Counted from the stretch's first letter, positions 1-12,355 are shown. The stretch is DNA of 64,000 bases from Dimorphilus gyrociliatus (GCA_904063045.1 CAJFCJ010000048.1:1-64000); one strand, 5' to 3'. The notes: generated by a model not told the origin, from the letters alone. Numbers and translations are program-made.

Positions 1-133
1 AAGTATGGACACCGTCCTGCATTCGAATCCTTTTCAATGCATAGATGAATCATAAAAAGGGGGACAGAAGGTTGTCGTTAGGCCTATTGAGAGTATTAGA
101 ATAGAATTTTCGCAAAAGTCACATGACTTTGTG

Positions 134-143
134 TATATAAAAG
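134..143 (+). promoter_or_regulatory. TATA box of the reductase gene
   Basis: TATATAAAAG lies 40 bp before the ATG at 183, a normal distance if transcription starts near 165. The same TATAWAAAAG form precedes the GPCR at 41335 and the HD-domain gene at 39397, so it appears to be the common core promoter of intronless genes here. Assigned by position and motif only. Confidence 0.6.
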
Positions 144-182
144 CAGTGGGAATTTGTTGTTATTGTACAGAAACTTTTTGCA

Positions 183-1178
183 ATGGCAACAATGAAAGCA
201 ATGATTTGTAATGGATATGGAGCTGCAAAGGATGTATTTGAATTGAAAACTGTATCAAAACCTGTACCAAGGGATAATGAAATCCTAGTAAAAATACACG
301 CTACAATGACAACTTCTGGAGATTGTAAACTTAGGGGTTATAAAGAGATTCCAGCTTCGTTATGGTTACCAGCAAGACTTTCATTGGGTTTGTTTAGACC
401 AAAAAATCCTATTTGGGGTTTGTGTTTTGCTGGAGAAGTTGAAACAGTTGGAAAAAAAGTTGAATTATTCAAGAAAGGTGATCAAGTGTTTGGTTCACCT
501 GAATCAGCTTTTGGAGCATATGCTCAATTTATTTGCTTACCAGAAACTGGTTGCATTGTTCAGAAACCAAAAAACTTGTCATACAAAGAATCTGTTTCAA
601 TTCTTTTTGGTACAGAGACAGCTATTCAATTTTTAGAAAGAGCCAAAATTCAAAGAGGTCAAAAAGTCCTTGTCTACGGAGCATCTGGAAGTGTTGGTGT
701 TGCTACTGTCCAAATGGCCAAGTACTACGGTGCTACTGTTACAGGAGTTTGTAGTACTAAAAACCTTGAAATGGTTAAATCGATGGGAGCTGATTACGTA
801 ATAGATTATACGAAGAAAAATTTTAGAGGAAATGGTGAAAAATATGATATTATCTTTGATACTGTTGGGAAATTGTCATATTCTTCTTGTAAAAATTCAC
901 TAAATCCAACAGGTTATTATCTAATGGCTCTATTCTCATTAACAGGAATACTTCACCAATTATGGCGATCCATAATTGGTGGTCCCAACATCATTTGCAG
1001 GATATGCGGAGCAGAAATAGACGTTTTTCATAAGCTAAGGGAACTGGCTGAATCAGGAGAAATAACACCAGTTATTGACCGAACTTACTCATTGCAGGAG
1101 ATAGCTGACGCTCATATCTACGTGGAAACTGGGCGAAAAAAGGGAAACGTTGTCATTGAAGTAAATCATGATGAATAA
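183..1178 (+). CDS. NAD(P)H-dependent medium-chain reductase (quinone oxidoreductase-like)
   Basis: A 331-residue single-exon protein of the zinc-independent medium-chain dehydrogenase/reductase family, probably cytosolic, that reduces quinones or enones with NAD(P)H. Visible features: an N-terminal GroES-like half; WGLCFAGEVETVGKKV near residue 78, the family's GxDxAGxV region; the nucleotide-binding turn YGASGSVGVATVQMAK near residue 164 (AxxGxxG form); MGADYVIDYT near residue 200; and VIDRTYSLQEIADAHIYVETGRKKGNVV at the end. Length is normal for the family, and the structural-zinc cysteine cluster is absent. The ATG is preceded by a TATA box and the stop is TAA. No introns are seen although most neighbours have them; a bacterial or retrocopy origin is possible but unproven. 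Confidence 0.9.
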   Translation: MATMKAMICNGYGAAKDVFELKTVSKPVPRDNEILVKIHATMTTSGDCKLRGYKEIPASLWLPARLSLGLFRPKNPIWGLCFAGEVETVGKKVELFKKGDQVFGSPESAFGAYAQFICLPETGCIVQKPKNLSYKESVSILFGTETAIQFLERAKIQRGQKVLVYGASGSVGVATVQMAKYYGATVTGVCSTKNLEMVKSMGADYVIDYTKKNFRGNGEKYDIIFDTVGKLSYSSCKNSLNPTGYYLMALFSLTGILHQLWRSIIGGPNIICRICGAEIDVFHKLRELAESGEITPVIDRTYSLQEIADAHIYVETGRKKGNVVIEVNHDE

Positions 1179-1297
1179 TTTGAATAATTTACTATAAATG
1201 TATTGTAAAATAGTTGGATTATCCCGATTTTTCCATGAATAATTATGTGTATTTTCTTTCAACTCTCTATTCTAAAGAGTTGATTGGTTTTGTCTCT

Positions 1298-1579
1298 TCA
1301 ATCTTCGTATTCCATTAATTGCAATTGTATAAAAGATGAAATATATTTTAAATCTTGAATTTTAGTTTCGTCCTTAATATCTTGAATTGCATGATTTGAT
1401 TTATTATCCTCTCTATAGTCAATTGTCTCATACAAATTCATTTTAACTATGCAAACTGATAGACGCTTGCAGTTAAATTTCTCATAACTGCACTGACCAT
1501 TAAGGCAAGTCCTTAAGCAGTAGGCTAACATTAGACTAAAAATCGTAATTAAAATATTTCTAATCAACCAACTAACCAT
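1298..1579 (-). CDS. Probable membrane-anchor exon following the LDLa exon
   Basis: A 93-codon open frame on the minus strand with one hydrophobic segment near its start (core ILITIFSLMLAYCL) followed by a Cys-containing stretch and a hydrophilic acidic tail ending in TGA. It lies directly downstream of the two-LDLa exon (1609-1951) on the same strand, so it may be the transmembrane and cytoplasmic part of the same receptor. The splice junction does not resolve: the LDLa exon's best donor (GTAGGA after the last domain, phase 1) does not keep this frame with any nearby AG. It may be a separate or partly decayed exon. Confidence 0.35.
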   Translation of the reverse strand: MVSWLIRNILITIFSLMLAYCLRTCLNGQCSYEKFNCKRLSVCIVKMNLYETIDYREDNKSNHAIQDIKDETKIQDLKYISSFIQLQLMEYED

Positions 1580-1608
1580 TCGCTACAAATTTCCTTTTCT
1601 AATTGAAC

Positions 1609-1951
1609 TCATTTTATTATATTATCAGCAGTAAGAGATTTGTTCCTACCGCAATCTTCCTCGTCACTCTTATCGTTACAATCGTTAATGAAATCGCAAA
1701 CAAGTTGTAAGCCAATAGTTTGCTTTTTATCGGAGCATTGAAAACTATCTTTTTGAAATGTTAAACAATTCAATTCGTCGGTTTTATCAAAACAGTTTGC
1801 TGATCCGTCGCAGACAAACTTTCTACTAATAAAATATCCGTCACTAATACATTGAAATAAATTCAAATCAATTAAAGCGAATAGATTATCTCGCTCATTC
1901 AAAATTTCAAATACAACTGGTTGATTGGTTGGAGGAGAAGGATATTCTATT
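1609..1951 (-). CDS. LDL-receptor class A exon (two domains), partial gene
   Basis: This minus-strand exon opens after an acceptor (CCTAAATAG) at about 1952 and holds two LDLa modules. The first has FQC..ISRKFVCDGSANCFDKTDELNC and the second FQC..LVCDFINDCNDKSDEEDC. Both keep the Ca-binding SDE/TDE acidic box and the usual six-cysteine order. A probable donor GTAGGA follows the last cysteine. LDLa modules are extracellular ligand-binding folds of lipoprotein and scavenger-type receptors. Upstream exons are not identifiable. The arrangement resembles the LDLa end of the receptor gene at 60302-64000. The frame has no ATG, as expected for an internal exon. Confidence 0.7.
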
Positions 1952-1959
1952 TAGGCATT

Positions 1960-3470
1960 GAGGAAGAAAATTAGAGATTATCTCATTCATTCATTCATTC
2001 TCTCTTACATTTTGTTGTAATTTTCCTTTGCAGATGATATATTCAAAAAGGCTACCATTGCAGGAGAAGAAAGCGTAATATCCGTAATTGTCGTATTGTC
2101 TCACATAGCCGCAATCGTAATAGAATGCAGGATCTCTAGGAATTCTATAGAAATAGGATTATAGTCTTTCCTCAAGTCAACATAGATAGATAGATAGATA
2201 GATAGATAAACAAACAAACATTTTTCTATTGAACCTGTTGTCCCACTATATCCATAGGTACAATATTGTTATTGAGAAACATACCAATACTTAAATTATA
2301 CCAAATCCTATCATTAACACACGTCAACAAAATGGCCGACTTTAGCTAATTTTGTAAACAAACAAACTGACAATATTTGAAAATGGATACCAAACATTAC
2401 CGCAATTAAACTCTAATCTTCCAATAAAACTATGATAATGATTGGATTGGTGATATCTAGTTAAAATTCCTTTACCATCTCCTCTTAATCTTAGATTAGC
2501 ATCTATCAATAATAATCATAAATATTTAAAAACCTCGATTGTAGATTTTGCACTGACTGCTTAACGATTCTACTGGAATTTTTGGTATTTTTCTTTCATT
2601 GCCAGAATAAATATCTTAAACTCCACTTACTCCAGCTGTCACATAATTCAAAAAAACCATTAATGCTGTAAAATAGTAAAACTGTTAACTAATTTAAAAT
2701 AATGCAATAAAGTATTCAGTATAAATCATTCATAAAATTTGACAAAATGACATATCATGATAGAAGGATCAGAACAAACATAAATGCTTGTTAAATCTTC
2801 ACTCAGTATAATACAAGCCAGAATAATCTATATATATAATATGTATATATATAAAAGCTTAATAAATAGGGTAAACAGTAATTGTGTAAAGCAAAACTGT
2901 AATTTAGTTGTTAATTCCCAGTGATATATATAATTTGCAATTACTTGGTGTCTTGCAACATTTTTACAGTTTTTCCCACAGTTAATGCTATCTCAAGTCA
3001 AAATATGTGAAAATAACTTAAATAGATTTGTTCCCTATAATCACCTTATCACAAAAACAGCAGATAAGAAACATTCTCACAAAACTAATGATATATGCAT
3101 GATATACAAACACATTCCATCAGTTTCATCAAGCTTCTCTAAATAACTTTCAATGTTTACAAGAACTGCATAGTGCTTTTGAACTTTAACTATCCATGGT
3201 TCCATTTTGCTGATAAATATCAAATGAATTCTTTCCAAATTTAAAATGATTTATATAGGCCTATAACATTTAGCTGAAAAGAGAAATTTTCTACAAATTA
3301 AAATTATAAAATTAATTTTGTCATACCCTACTTAGCTTGTTTACACATTTCCTTGACAAAGCAACCCTTAAATAGGCACTTGTTTGATCAATTGTTTTTA
3401 AAGAACTGGCATGTATTTAATTCTTTAAATGGCATTTCTCCATTGAATAAAAGAGGTTTTGAAACAGTCA
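1960..3470. other. Intergenic, no gene seen; GATA microsatellite
   Basis: No convincing exon is visible on either strand. A (GATA)n tract of about seven units lies near 2185-2210 and runs into a CAAA-rich tail. Confidence 0.5.
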
Positions 3471-3475
3471 ATACT

Positions 3476-3781
3476 GTCTATATATACTAGTTATTTGTTC
3501 ATTATAACATTCGTCACTATTAAGTGAAGATCATACTGTTGTGCTGGTAAGTTACAGTTTTGAACTGTTTTAGCAAAAAATTCTGTTACAAGTGTTTAAT
3601 TGTTATGTGTTAATTTCAGAAAAGTTCCACTCCTACTATGGCTGCTCTAAAGACAAAAACAATTACATTCAAGGTAGTACTTATAAATTAAAAAGTTATC
3701 TAGAAAAATTTCACTAAATTTTCATTTCTTTTCTATGAATTTACCATTCCATAACAGCTTCCTGTGAAGAATTTGATAGAT
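3476..3781 (+). CDS. Possible 5' exons of an LRR gene
   Basis: A TATA-like TATATATA near 3478 is followed by a possible noncoding exon ending CTG|GTAAGT at about 3546. An exon with ATG at 3638 encodes MAALKTKTITFK and ends AAG|GTAGTA at 3673. A further exon (3758-3781, after AACAG) encodes LPVKNLID and ends GAT|GTAAGA. Phases agree (0/0). Downstream lies a decayed LRR region, so these may be the 5' exons of that gene. This rests on splice signals and phase only. Confidence 0.3.
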
Positions 3782-4289
3782 GTAAGATGATAGTATTTAT
3801 ACAGTTTCCTTCTTATTAATCCATCTTCTTTGCATTCTTTAATGGATTCGAATAGACAATTCTGGAACACTTTCTCTTTCAATCCTTTTCTTAGAAAAAT
3901 CCAATTGAGTGATTTCTGGTTGATTCCTTACTTTTTAGTTTTGAATTAACCATTGTAATATTTGTATTTTTTGGATTGATTTCTTCCATTTTGCACACTA
4001 AATTGATCAAGAGCATTAAAGGTTAATTGAATTATCTATTCCTGTATATTATATTTATAGAGATATATAATGTTAGGAATAGGTGCAATTAAAAAAAGAG
4101 TGATTTTCCAACAATTTTTTATATTAATATCTTTTAAAAGTTAATTTAGAAGAAGAAAGAAATAGCAAATAATTTTATTTGTAGGACATTAGAAAAATTC
4201 TTGGCTGTATCTAGCAAGAAATATAAAAGATTACATTGTAAGATTGTGAATCTTTTACGATAATAGGTTAAAAGTTGTAAATTGATAAA

Positions 4290-4977
4290 TAGTAGGTTAA
4301 AATATAAGCCTTGGAAATAGCTGTGAAACATTAAAAAGATTAAATTTCTCTAATTGTAATTTGAATGATGATAATTTAAAGAGTCTTGGAAATCTGTTGG
4401 AAAAATGTTCAAATTTTGAAGAAATTGATTTGGGATATAACCGAAAAGTTGAAAAGGGATTTGATGTAATATTCAAATCACTTGAACATTCATTTAAAAC
4501 ATTGAAAACGTTAGGTTTCAATAATTTCATTATACCTAGAGAAAGAATGCCCCCTCTTGAGTGGTTTTTTACAGGATCTTCCACTCTTGAAAAATTTGAT
4601 TTTGGATGTTATCCATTATTATTTGATGGCTTAACCTGAAAGAGTTTCTCAACTACTAATTTAGTGAATACACTAAATATATGTTAAAGAACAGAGGAAA
4701 TTAATTTGGGAAACATTCCAAAAACATATGGTGATTTGAAAAAAATCACAAAAAAGCTAGAAAGATGAAGGTATGCTTTAAAACATATTACATTTGGAAA
4801 TATGAATATTCAAGCTAGTAAAAATGTTGAACGCTTATTAAAAAATTGTTATAGAATTGAGACACTATCTTTAGAATAGAATGGATTGCTTCGAACTGGT
4901 TGCATGTCTATTTGTGATAGTCTACATAAATTATTAAGATCTATAAAATATGTTGAATTCGGATATAACAGAAAATT
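4290..4977 (+). pseudogene. Decayed RNI-type leucine-rich-repeat gene
   Basis: The frame around 4325-4638 reads as ribonuclease-inhibitor-like repeats (LKRLNFSNCNLNDDNLKSLG, then LLEKCSNFEEIDLGYNRKVEKGF), closely like the intact LRR gene at 37452-39068. It is broken by stops, and a second stretch (about 4770-4975) continues the repeat pattern in another frame before a MITE begins. It is a fragment that cannot make a full protein. Similar LRR scraps occur at 29850-30200 (minus) and 35880-36130 (plus), so the family has been duplicated and lost repeatedly here. Confidence 0.6.
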
Positions 4978-5163
4978 TCCCCAAATGCATGTTTTAATCC
5001 TAACCCTAACCTAGCCCTTGTCTCTCCCTAACCTTTTTGATTACTCCTAACCCTTTGATGAAACCCCCGTAACTATAAATCAACAGCTACTTTACTCCTC
5101 CTAACTATTTTCCAATAATGTTGCTTTCAAAAATCTCACTTAGGGACATTTTCTATCAGCCCC
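4975..5163 (+). mobile_element. MITE with internal CCCTAA repeats (copy 1)
   Basis: The left part carries CCTAACCCTAACC, and the right end reads GGGACATTTTCTATCAGCCCC, matching the family terminus GGACATTTTCTGTTGACCCC. The left terminus is degenerate. It adjoins the LRR pseudogene at 4977. Confidence 0.6.
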
Positions 5164-5424
5164 ATTGAATTCAGATGTCATGTTTTTAATAAAAATACTC
5201 ATAAAAGCATTAAAAGTGTGTTTGAAAAAGATATTATTCATATTACGCAATAATACACTTTTGCATTATGGTTTTGTTGATTAGGAAGCTTTGCTTGATA
5301 ATTTTTCCATTAATATGTAGTTCTAAAATGATTTCTCCACATATCCCAATGCTGTTACCTGAAGCAGCTCTAGCATTTTAGGTTCTGGGAAGAATGATTT
5401 TCCTTGATTATGTTTTAACACCTT

Positions 5425-6320
5425 TTAAGACCTGTCACTATCAGAGTCTATTAAGGCATCAAATTTGAAACCAGTATTAGTTTCCAACTGTCCAATAAGT
5501 GTTGAAGAATTTCTCTCTATTTGTTTACTTTGTGAAAGCTGACATATGGATGCTTCATTTTCTGAAAAACAGAAAATATCTTGCACTTTATCATTTTCAG
5601 ACATACTGTCATTTTCCTGTGTTTCCAATTTTTGTAGCTTAGGTTCCTCCTTCAAGACCAACTTTGCTTGTTGATTTTTCTTAAAATACCTATTTTTAGG
5701 AGGTGATGCATACTTTTGGAATTTTGGCTTTGATCACTTTTCTTTCCTAAGATTTTTGTAGTCAAGCAAATGCTTTCTATTCCAAAAAATTGCAGTTTCA
5801 GTGGAAGCATCTTTGTTAGTCACTTTTGTCTTTTTGGGCTCTTGTTTTTTGAGCAATTGTAATTGGTTTTCTCTGGTTCAATTTTAATGAGACTTCTGCA
5901 TTTTTCACAGCTTCATATAATTCTGCCAATGTCTGGCATCTAGGATGTAGGGTGTTTACTAAATGGTTAACATCCTCTTATAATCTTCTTTTGTAAAACT
6001 TCAATCGGTTTCATTTCTTTCATTGTTACAATCAATTGTGGATTTATTCATGTAGTTGGAGAACTTCTTTGTTAATTGCTTTACTCTGTTAGCAAACTAA
6101 ACTACACTTTCTCCACTATTTGTTTTAATGTATACAGCTCCTCCTGATACTCCCTTGGACCAAGATCAAATTTGTCACTGAGGGCTTTCCATATTTCCTC
6201 TAGAGTAGGCTCTTCATCAGATGTTGAGACATCCATCACACCATTATAATGAAAAGTGTTATTAGTAAACTTGAGTATCTTTAATTGTTTTTGTGTCAAA
6301 ATAAATTTGTACATTGACAT
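5425..6320 (-). pseudogene. Ty3/gypsy-type gag-pro remnant
   Basis: Reading on the minus strand, 6320-6102 encodes a Gag-like stretch (EEIWKALSDKFDLGPREYQEELYTLKQIVEKV). Further Gag-like pieces follow in shifted frames to about 5690 (for example LAELYEAVKNAEVSLK). The frame 5661-5425 ends in a protease-like motif FDALIDSDSDRS; the expected D-S-G active-site triplet is D-S-D here and a stop follows at once. No reverse transcriptase or integrase is visible and no LTR was found. This is an old truncated retrotransposon copy. Confidence 0.55.
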
Positions 6321-6324
6321 TTTT

Positions 6325-7745
6325 TTTTCAGAAGAATTATAACAAAAAAGTTTTTATTTTTTTATTTTTTCAAAGTAATATCAATTAGTAAATCTGGATT
6401 TCTCAGCAGCTTAGTCCGTGGCCTATCGCTTGAACATCCAGCATGAATTTTGACAAACTTAATGCTGTTGAATCTTTTTGTAAATTAATAAACTTGATCA
6501 AATATTCAGTGATGTCATGAATATGTAATGCAAGCTTCTTCAAGTATGTTATATAAATTAACTTCTTTGAAAAAATTCATACAAATCCTCATTTGTGTAG
6601 TTTAGATTGATAGAAAGAACATCAATGGGTCATTAAATAGTATTCTAAACAAATTATTACAAATTCGCATTGATGAGATTACTGTTAATTTTTATTCGAA
6701 ATAGTCAGAAAATAATCAATAAATCCAAAAAGCATCTTTCAAATTGGTAATTATTTTATTCTTTCCAGCCATTTTACAATCCAAAATCTATCCTTCAAAT
6801 ATCTGTCAACCCCATAAGCTATTCTCTCTCTATTACAATAGAAAATAGAAAAGCATAGGCTAGAAGAGAAATACAATCAAACTTCCACTTGTACAATAAG
6901 TCTCTTAACCTTGTCAAACAATTTAGTACTTTACCTTGAAGAATCCCAGGTACCATTTAAATTATAAAAGAGAGAAAGGGTTGGGAGAGAGAGGAATGAA
7001 AAACTATAACAAAAGGGTATTATAAATAGGAATAAAATATGAATCAGATGTCAAAGCATAGTGTTTTGTATTAAAATTCTTTGAATATGAATTATAAAAA
7101 ATGAACCAAAAAAAAAACCTTTTACTAAATAAAGTCTTCTCTTGTCTTTTATTGATTTCTTTTGTCCATCAACCTTTGAAAGAAATATTGCTTTTTACAA
7201 CAATAGAAAATCATGTTTTTATTATCAAGGTCAAAGGTCATAAACTTTAAGAAAGTTTTTGAAAAAACATTGTAAAATTATTATTGTTTTATAATTGCCA
7301 TTGTTTTTGCCTTAATTTTTAATAATTAACAAAGGTAAGTAGTTGTCATTATTTAGATGAAGTGTAATATATTCATGTTTATCAGTGCATTTTTCTTTGT
7401 ATTTATTTAGAAGTTTGTCAGGGTTAAAACTGAAAAGTTTTTGTAAAGAGAACTACAAGATACACATAGTTAAATATTTTCTCACACTAAAGATTGACAC
7501 ATATAAAAATAGATATCAAAACTAATAAAAAGAAAGAATTTTAAACCAAAATATTTGAACAAGATTCATAGAATTTCTTTATTAAATATTTTAGTTTAAT
7601 AGTTTTTGGCAGTTTGCCAAAAATGCTAATTGTTCTTAAAATTTACCTCCCTTAAGTATTTAGATATATTACAGAATTTTACTTAGGATGGTAGAAGAAT
7701 AAATAACAAAGAATATTTACTTCTCAGTGTAAAATACAAGATGAA
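6325..7745. other. Non-coding AT-rich stretch
   Basis: No exon or recognisable repeat is seen beyond poly-A and poly-T tracts. Confidence 0.4.
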
Positions 7746-7751
7746 ACACTT

Positions 7752-10584
7752 TTACGAATACTCATAATAGTTTTTAAAATAGTTTGTTTGATATAAAAGT
7801 GTTGAAACTTCACAAATATGTTGATTATGTTGAAAATGAATCATCTCTTTATTGATCAATAATTGATCAATTCTTCCTATTTCACAAAAATAATCGCAAA
7901 TAAATATTGGACTATGAATAGTAAATTCCTTATTAATCCATTTACAAGCTCTAAATGCTTTTGTTCCACAAGCACTCGCCTCTCTCTTATAAACATTGTA
8001 TTCATGGCAATTGATTATCTTTCCATGATTTTTAAACCAAATTGAAACTTTCATCGAACTATTCACAATTTGATGAATAGAAATTACATTTAAATGAATG
8101 TTGTTTGAGCAAGTTGACATATCATTGTCAACAATAACGTCATTAGACGATGATTTAGATTTTATGAATGATACATGTACTAATTTGCCAATGCTAATGG
8201 TAATAAAATCTGCTTTATCATCATTATATTTCTTCCTAACACACAACTCCACAATTGGAAAATAATTTGAAGTTTGGTGAGGAATATAACCATTTTTACT
8301 ATTACCTTTATTTTTACAAGAACAATTCTTGTACCTTTCAAAACATGGAGAGTTGTCATAGAGAAATGTATAATTCCTATTATTACTGAAATGTAACATG
8401 ACCATAGTATTATCACTTTCACCTTCAGTACACCTTACATCAACTTTTTGATAACGAATATGAGCATTGAACTCATTCAATCTTTCTGACGTAATGTAAT
8501 TATCCCTGAGCAGAAAAATGATGTTCATTGTACTTTGTTGTATTGTAATTGTAGGAATTTCTGGTTCGTCACAACTGTAATCGTCCTTTCCAATCATTTA
8601 CCAACTTGCCAAAGTACTGGTCCAAATAGAACCTTTAAAGTTTGTCCACAAATAGTCTAACAAAGGCAATTTCGGTAGAAATTGATTAACAAAACACCAG
8701 TATTTCGTCCAAAGAATATGTATTGAGTAAAATGAGCTTCTAGTTCTAAACAAGCTAGTTTAAACAACTAGCTGACGGTTAGAAAACTGAACTATCAACT
8801 GTTAATTTCGTAGGGTTTATATACTCTTTTAAGGGTTGATAGTTCACAAATTTCAATGTTCACAAAAACAAAAGTAACATTTGAAGACAAAGAAAAGTTC
8901 TAAATATGGTCATGTTTTTATTGTTTTCCTCTTCTAAATAATAGTTGAATTTCGAAGGTTGGAGAGTTGCATAAGATGTAACAATTTTAGTAGGACAAGT
9001 CGAACAATGAAGAAAACATGTAGATTGTATATTTGACCGTTTTTATATTCTACCTTAATAATGATATTCAATTGATTGAGTTAGTAAATTTAGCATCAGC
9101 ATATAAGGAGGAAGTATATCTGATTAATGCATGTTAAAAAGAACAGTATTGTGTATACAATACTGTTGAATAGTGAATATAATCTAACCTTAGAATTTAA
9201 GCATAATTGATAATTAATTGAACTAGTTTTAGTTCGAAATCATAAATTTATGGATTAATAAATTGTAATATTAATGCTAGGTTGCAAATAGCAAATATTC
9301 TTTATATAATTCAATAGGTTTTATTACTGCATAATGTGTATGCACTGCCCTATGCGAAACTAGGTCACTACTGCTTATCTTTATCAGTGCTATCTGCATA
9401 GTACAATACTGGTTCAATACTACTTCTCTATTGTAGAATATAGCTGACGAATGTATGTGTACATTCATTAATGAATAAGAGTATAATAAAAACTTAACTT
9501 ACACTTTTGGATCAAATTTCATTCCAGTATCGCAAGAATCAGTTTTTGTAGGTGTATATTTAAAAAATTTCCCATAAACAGAATGTATTATATCAGTTGC
9601 TATTAATTTGGTGCTTGGTTTCTTTAAACAGTGAAAAGTTTTCATTTTTGGCAAATAACTGAAAGCTTTTATTTCATATATTCCATAGAATTTTCTATTT
9701 TCCTTATTGATAACAAATTTCAGCCATTTTGTTTCTAGTTTTGCAAAAATTTTTGTCCAATTTGATGTCTTGTTAACATCTATATTTATTAGAGTGTCTT
9801 TACTCAATAGAGTAACAACATCAATCTCATTTTCCAAAGGTTGATTGATGTTAATTTCTTGTATAATATACTTTTTAAAAGTTTCAACTTTTATAAAAGA
9901 TATTAAATCATTGTCATTTGGTTTCCATATTTCATTAAAATTTTGTATAGTATCTTCAAAAATTGCTCTACAATTGCCACTTGACGCTGTGCAAATGGAT
10001 CCAGTTTCTACTTTTGCAACATTTTCATACTCTGAATCAAACATATTCATCATAAAAACAAATTCACCGTCATTATGCTGAGCATCTTTATACCATTCAA
10101 CGCAAGACGAATATGCTTTTACCGTAGCTAATATTTGAATTTCAGCAATTTCCAGATTATCGTAGGTTGATTCATTCACAGATAGGATCATTTCTAAACT
10201 AGGCGAAGGGCTTGTAAGTTGAATTTCATTCCATCCTTGCACGAAATAGTGATAGTATTCACTTATTGTTCCATTAATATCATAAACTTCCAATTTTAAA
10301 GTTTCGCTTTCACTTCTTAACTTAAAAATTCGAACTTTTTCATATTTGACAGTACGAGTAACGTGTTGGTAAAATCTTAGTTTAACATCTGAAATATTAT
10401 ACTTTATCACATGAGTTTGGTAAGAAAGCATAGTTCCATCTGTTAGACGATAGTGTTGAAATCCTGTATGGGCTGCAGGAATTTGATATCTACCTTGATA
10501 TCTCTCTTCTACAGCATTAATATAGCGTTCAAAATAAGCGTCACAAGTAAACCAAAATATGTTAAACATCCATATCAATATCAT
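7752..10584 (-). CDS. Discoidin-like secreted protein, gene A
   Basis: Two coding exons, 10584-9503 and 8505-7752, join in phase 2 (donor GT|GTAAGT, acceptor TGCTCAG) to give 611 residues. The start at 10584 rather than the upstream ATG at 10708-10710 gives a signal peptide, MILIWMFNIFWFTCDA. After it come two galactose-binding/F5-8C-like segments: one ends STYDNLEIAEIQILA, the other has SGNCRAIFEDTIQNFNEIWKP and ends YGIYEIKAF. A cysteine-rich C-terminal domain fills exon 2. The best relative is gene B at 52122-54016, with the same exon break, phase and length (610 residues). The intron is 997 bp instead of about 62 bp because repeat R1 is inserted in it. Probably extracellular; ligand unknown. 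Confidence 0.8.
8530..9307 (-). repeat. Repeat R1, long copy 1 (promoter-bearing)
   Basis: About 778 bp, near-identical to the reverse complement of 55381-56136. On the minus strand it runs from an AT-rich 5' part through TATATAAACCC (about 8812-8829) and a TTTAAACTAGCTTG block to GGTTCTATTTGGACCAGTAC, then an ATG at 8597 and CCTACAATTACAATACAAC. It lies within the gene A intron in the same orientation, ending 25 bp from the exon 2 acceptor. An LTR-like or promoter-carrying non-autonomous element is likely; no protein domain is present. Confidence 0.85.
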
Positions 10585-10719
10585 CGTAATCTTTAATTTT
10601 AAGGTTACGTTTGCAAAAAGAAAACTTTCCAAAGAAAATACGTTACTGTCAATTTTTTGAATTTCAAAATAAAGTATGGAATACAAATATTTTTTTATAT
10701 AACAAGACATTGTATTAAT

Positions 10720-12355
10720 ACATTTATATTATTTCTCTCTATTATTCATGTTTTCTATTCATGCAGTCACTCACAGTTAAAACTGTTTCACAATGTATTC
10801 AGGAGATCACACAATTGAAAATTAAAAACTCTTTTGCTGACTTGCACACAAAAAATGAGACTACCAATGAAATAACACGGAAAAATTCTTCAGCACTGTC
10901 ACAATATACAACAAATATCTTTAAACGCAAGTTATTCTCATAAGCATTTTAATCTAAATGAAAGAAATGTGAAAATCTTGTACAAGCATTGAAACTTTGC
11001 TCTTTATTAGAATATATACATTCATCAGGCAATCAAACTGTGGAAAATGAATTTAAATTGAATTTTCCTTTCTAAAAATAGAGAGAAGGGAGTATTAAAA
11101 AGATGGATAGACAGAGAGAGAGAGGGAGAGAGAGAGAGAAACCTAAAAATCTTTGACATTTAAATGAACTACTCTTTCTCTTACAAGAAATAATTTCAGC
11201 ATAAAGATGAACCAGTCTAAAAGAATATTTAAATTGACTAGAAGCATTTGGATTTCAAATATCTAATTGAAAAAGAAAATGTTACTTACTAAACCTTGGA
11301 TCTTTTATTAGCTAATTTGCATATATTGATATTTTTAAGAGGCTGTATTACAAACAAGGCTAAATCTAGGTTAAAATTACAACACCAAAAAATTTGAGGT
11401 GCATCATACCAAATTCAACATTTAGACTAGAGACAAATAGTACAGTTTGAATATAACAAAAAAGATGCATGAAAAAAAACCATTTCTCATGTAGTTTATG
11501 TAAAACTGGTAGTGTCTATTTCCTGTTTAGGCAATAGGATTATATTTAGATATTTGCACAACAACTATATTATGGAATAGTAGAATGATAGCTAACAATA
11601 GTATTTTTATTAAAAAGATGTCTAAATGTTAAAAAATGAATGAAAGTAGGAATTTAATGTCTAAAAGAAGGAAAGATAAAGATATAAACGACAGTATTAA
11701 AAAAACTATTGAAATTTGCTAACCACTTGAAGGAACTGTAAGACTGCAAACCAGATTTGTATTTCAGTTAAAAAATAGTTGCTTCCTTATCCACCCGACT
11801 GGTGTGTACTGCAAACTGAAATAATTCTATTTATAATATCTATTTATATTTCAAAATAATATTTTTTATCCGATATAGGCCTACTTTATGTAATTTTTAT
11901 TTTTTTTATTTTTTAATAAAACAAACTCTTAATTCATTCAGACTGCTTAAGAGAAAAGCCTCTTGTTCAATGAAAGGGTCAAGGTTGAAAGAAAATTTCC
12001 AAGTAGGCCTGATATTCTAAAGAACCAGAAAAATCCTCTTACAATACAGAAACCTAGCAAACTTGAACAGCTATGAAAAGGAGTAGATAGCAGCCTACAG
12101 ATTATGCAGTAAGGGTAACCTATTTTTGAACACCCAGCTTTTTTCTATATTAGTTAAAATATTTTTTCTTTAACATTAATTTTACAATCCAACAATTAGA
12201 CATGGCAATTGTGACTTTGTAATCAATATATTCAATTAATTAAATCTTTGTATTTTACTGTTTAAATAACAAAAAATTTTTTATTATGAAAAAATTGTGA
12301 AAAGTACCCAATATCCTATTTTTGAACAATAATTAAAAATTTACGAAAATGACCA
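10720..12355. other. Intergenic; GA microsatellite
   Basis: No supported gene. A GA-rich tract lies at 11113-11142. An open frame at 10761-10943 has no recognisable features. Confidence 0.4.

Noticed and set aside
1-50. tRNA 3' half (ATTCGAATCC near the start of the window)
   Set aside because: No acceptor-stem pairing or anticodon arm can be seen and upstream sequence is missing.
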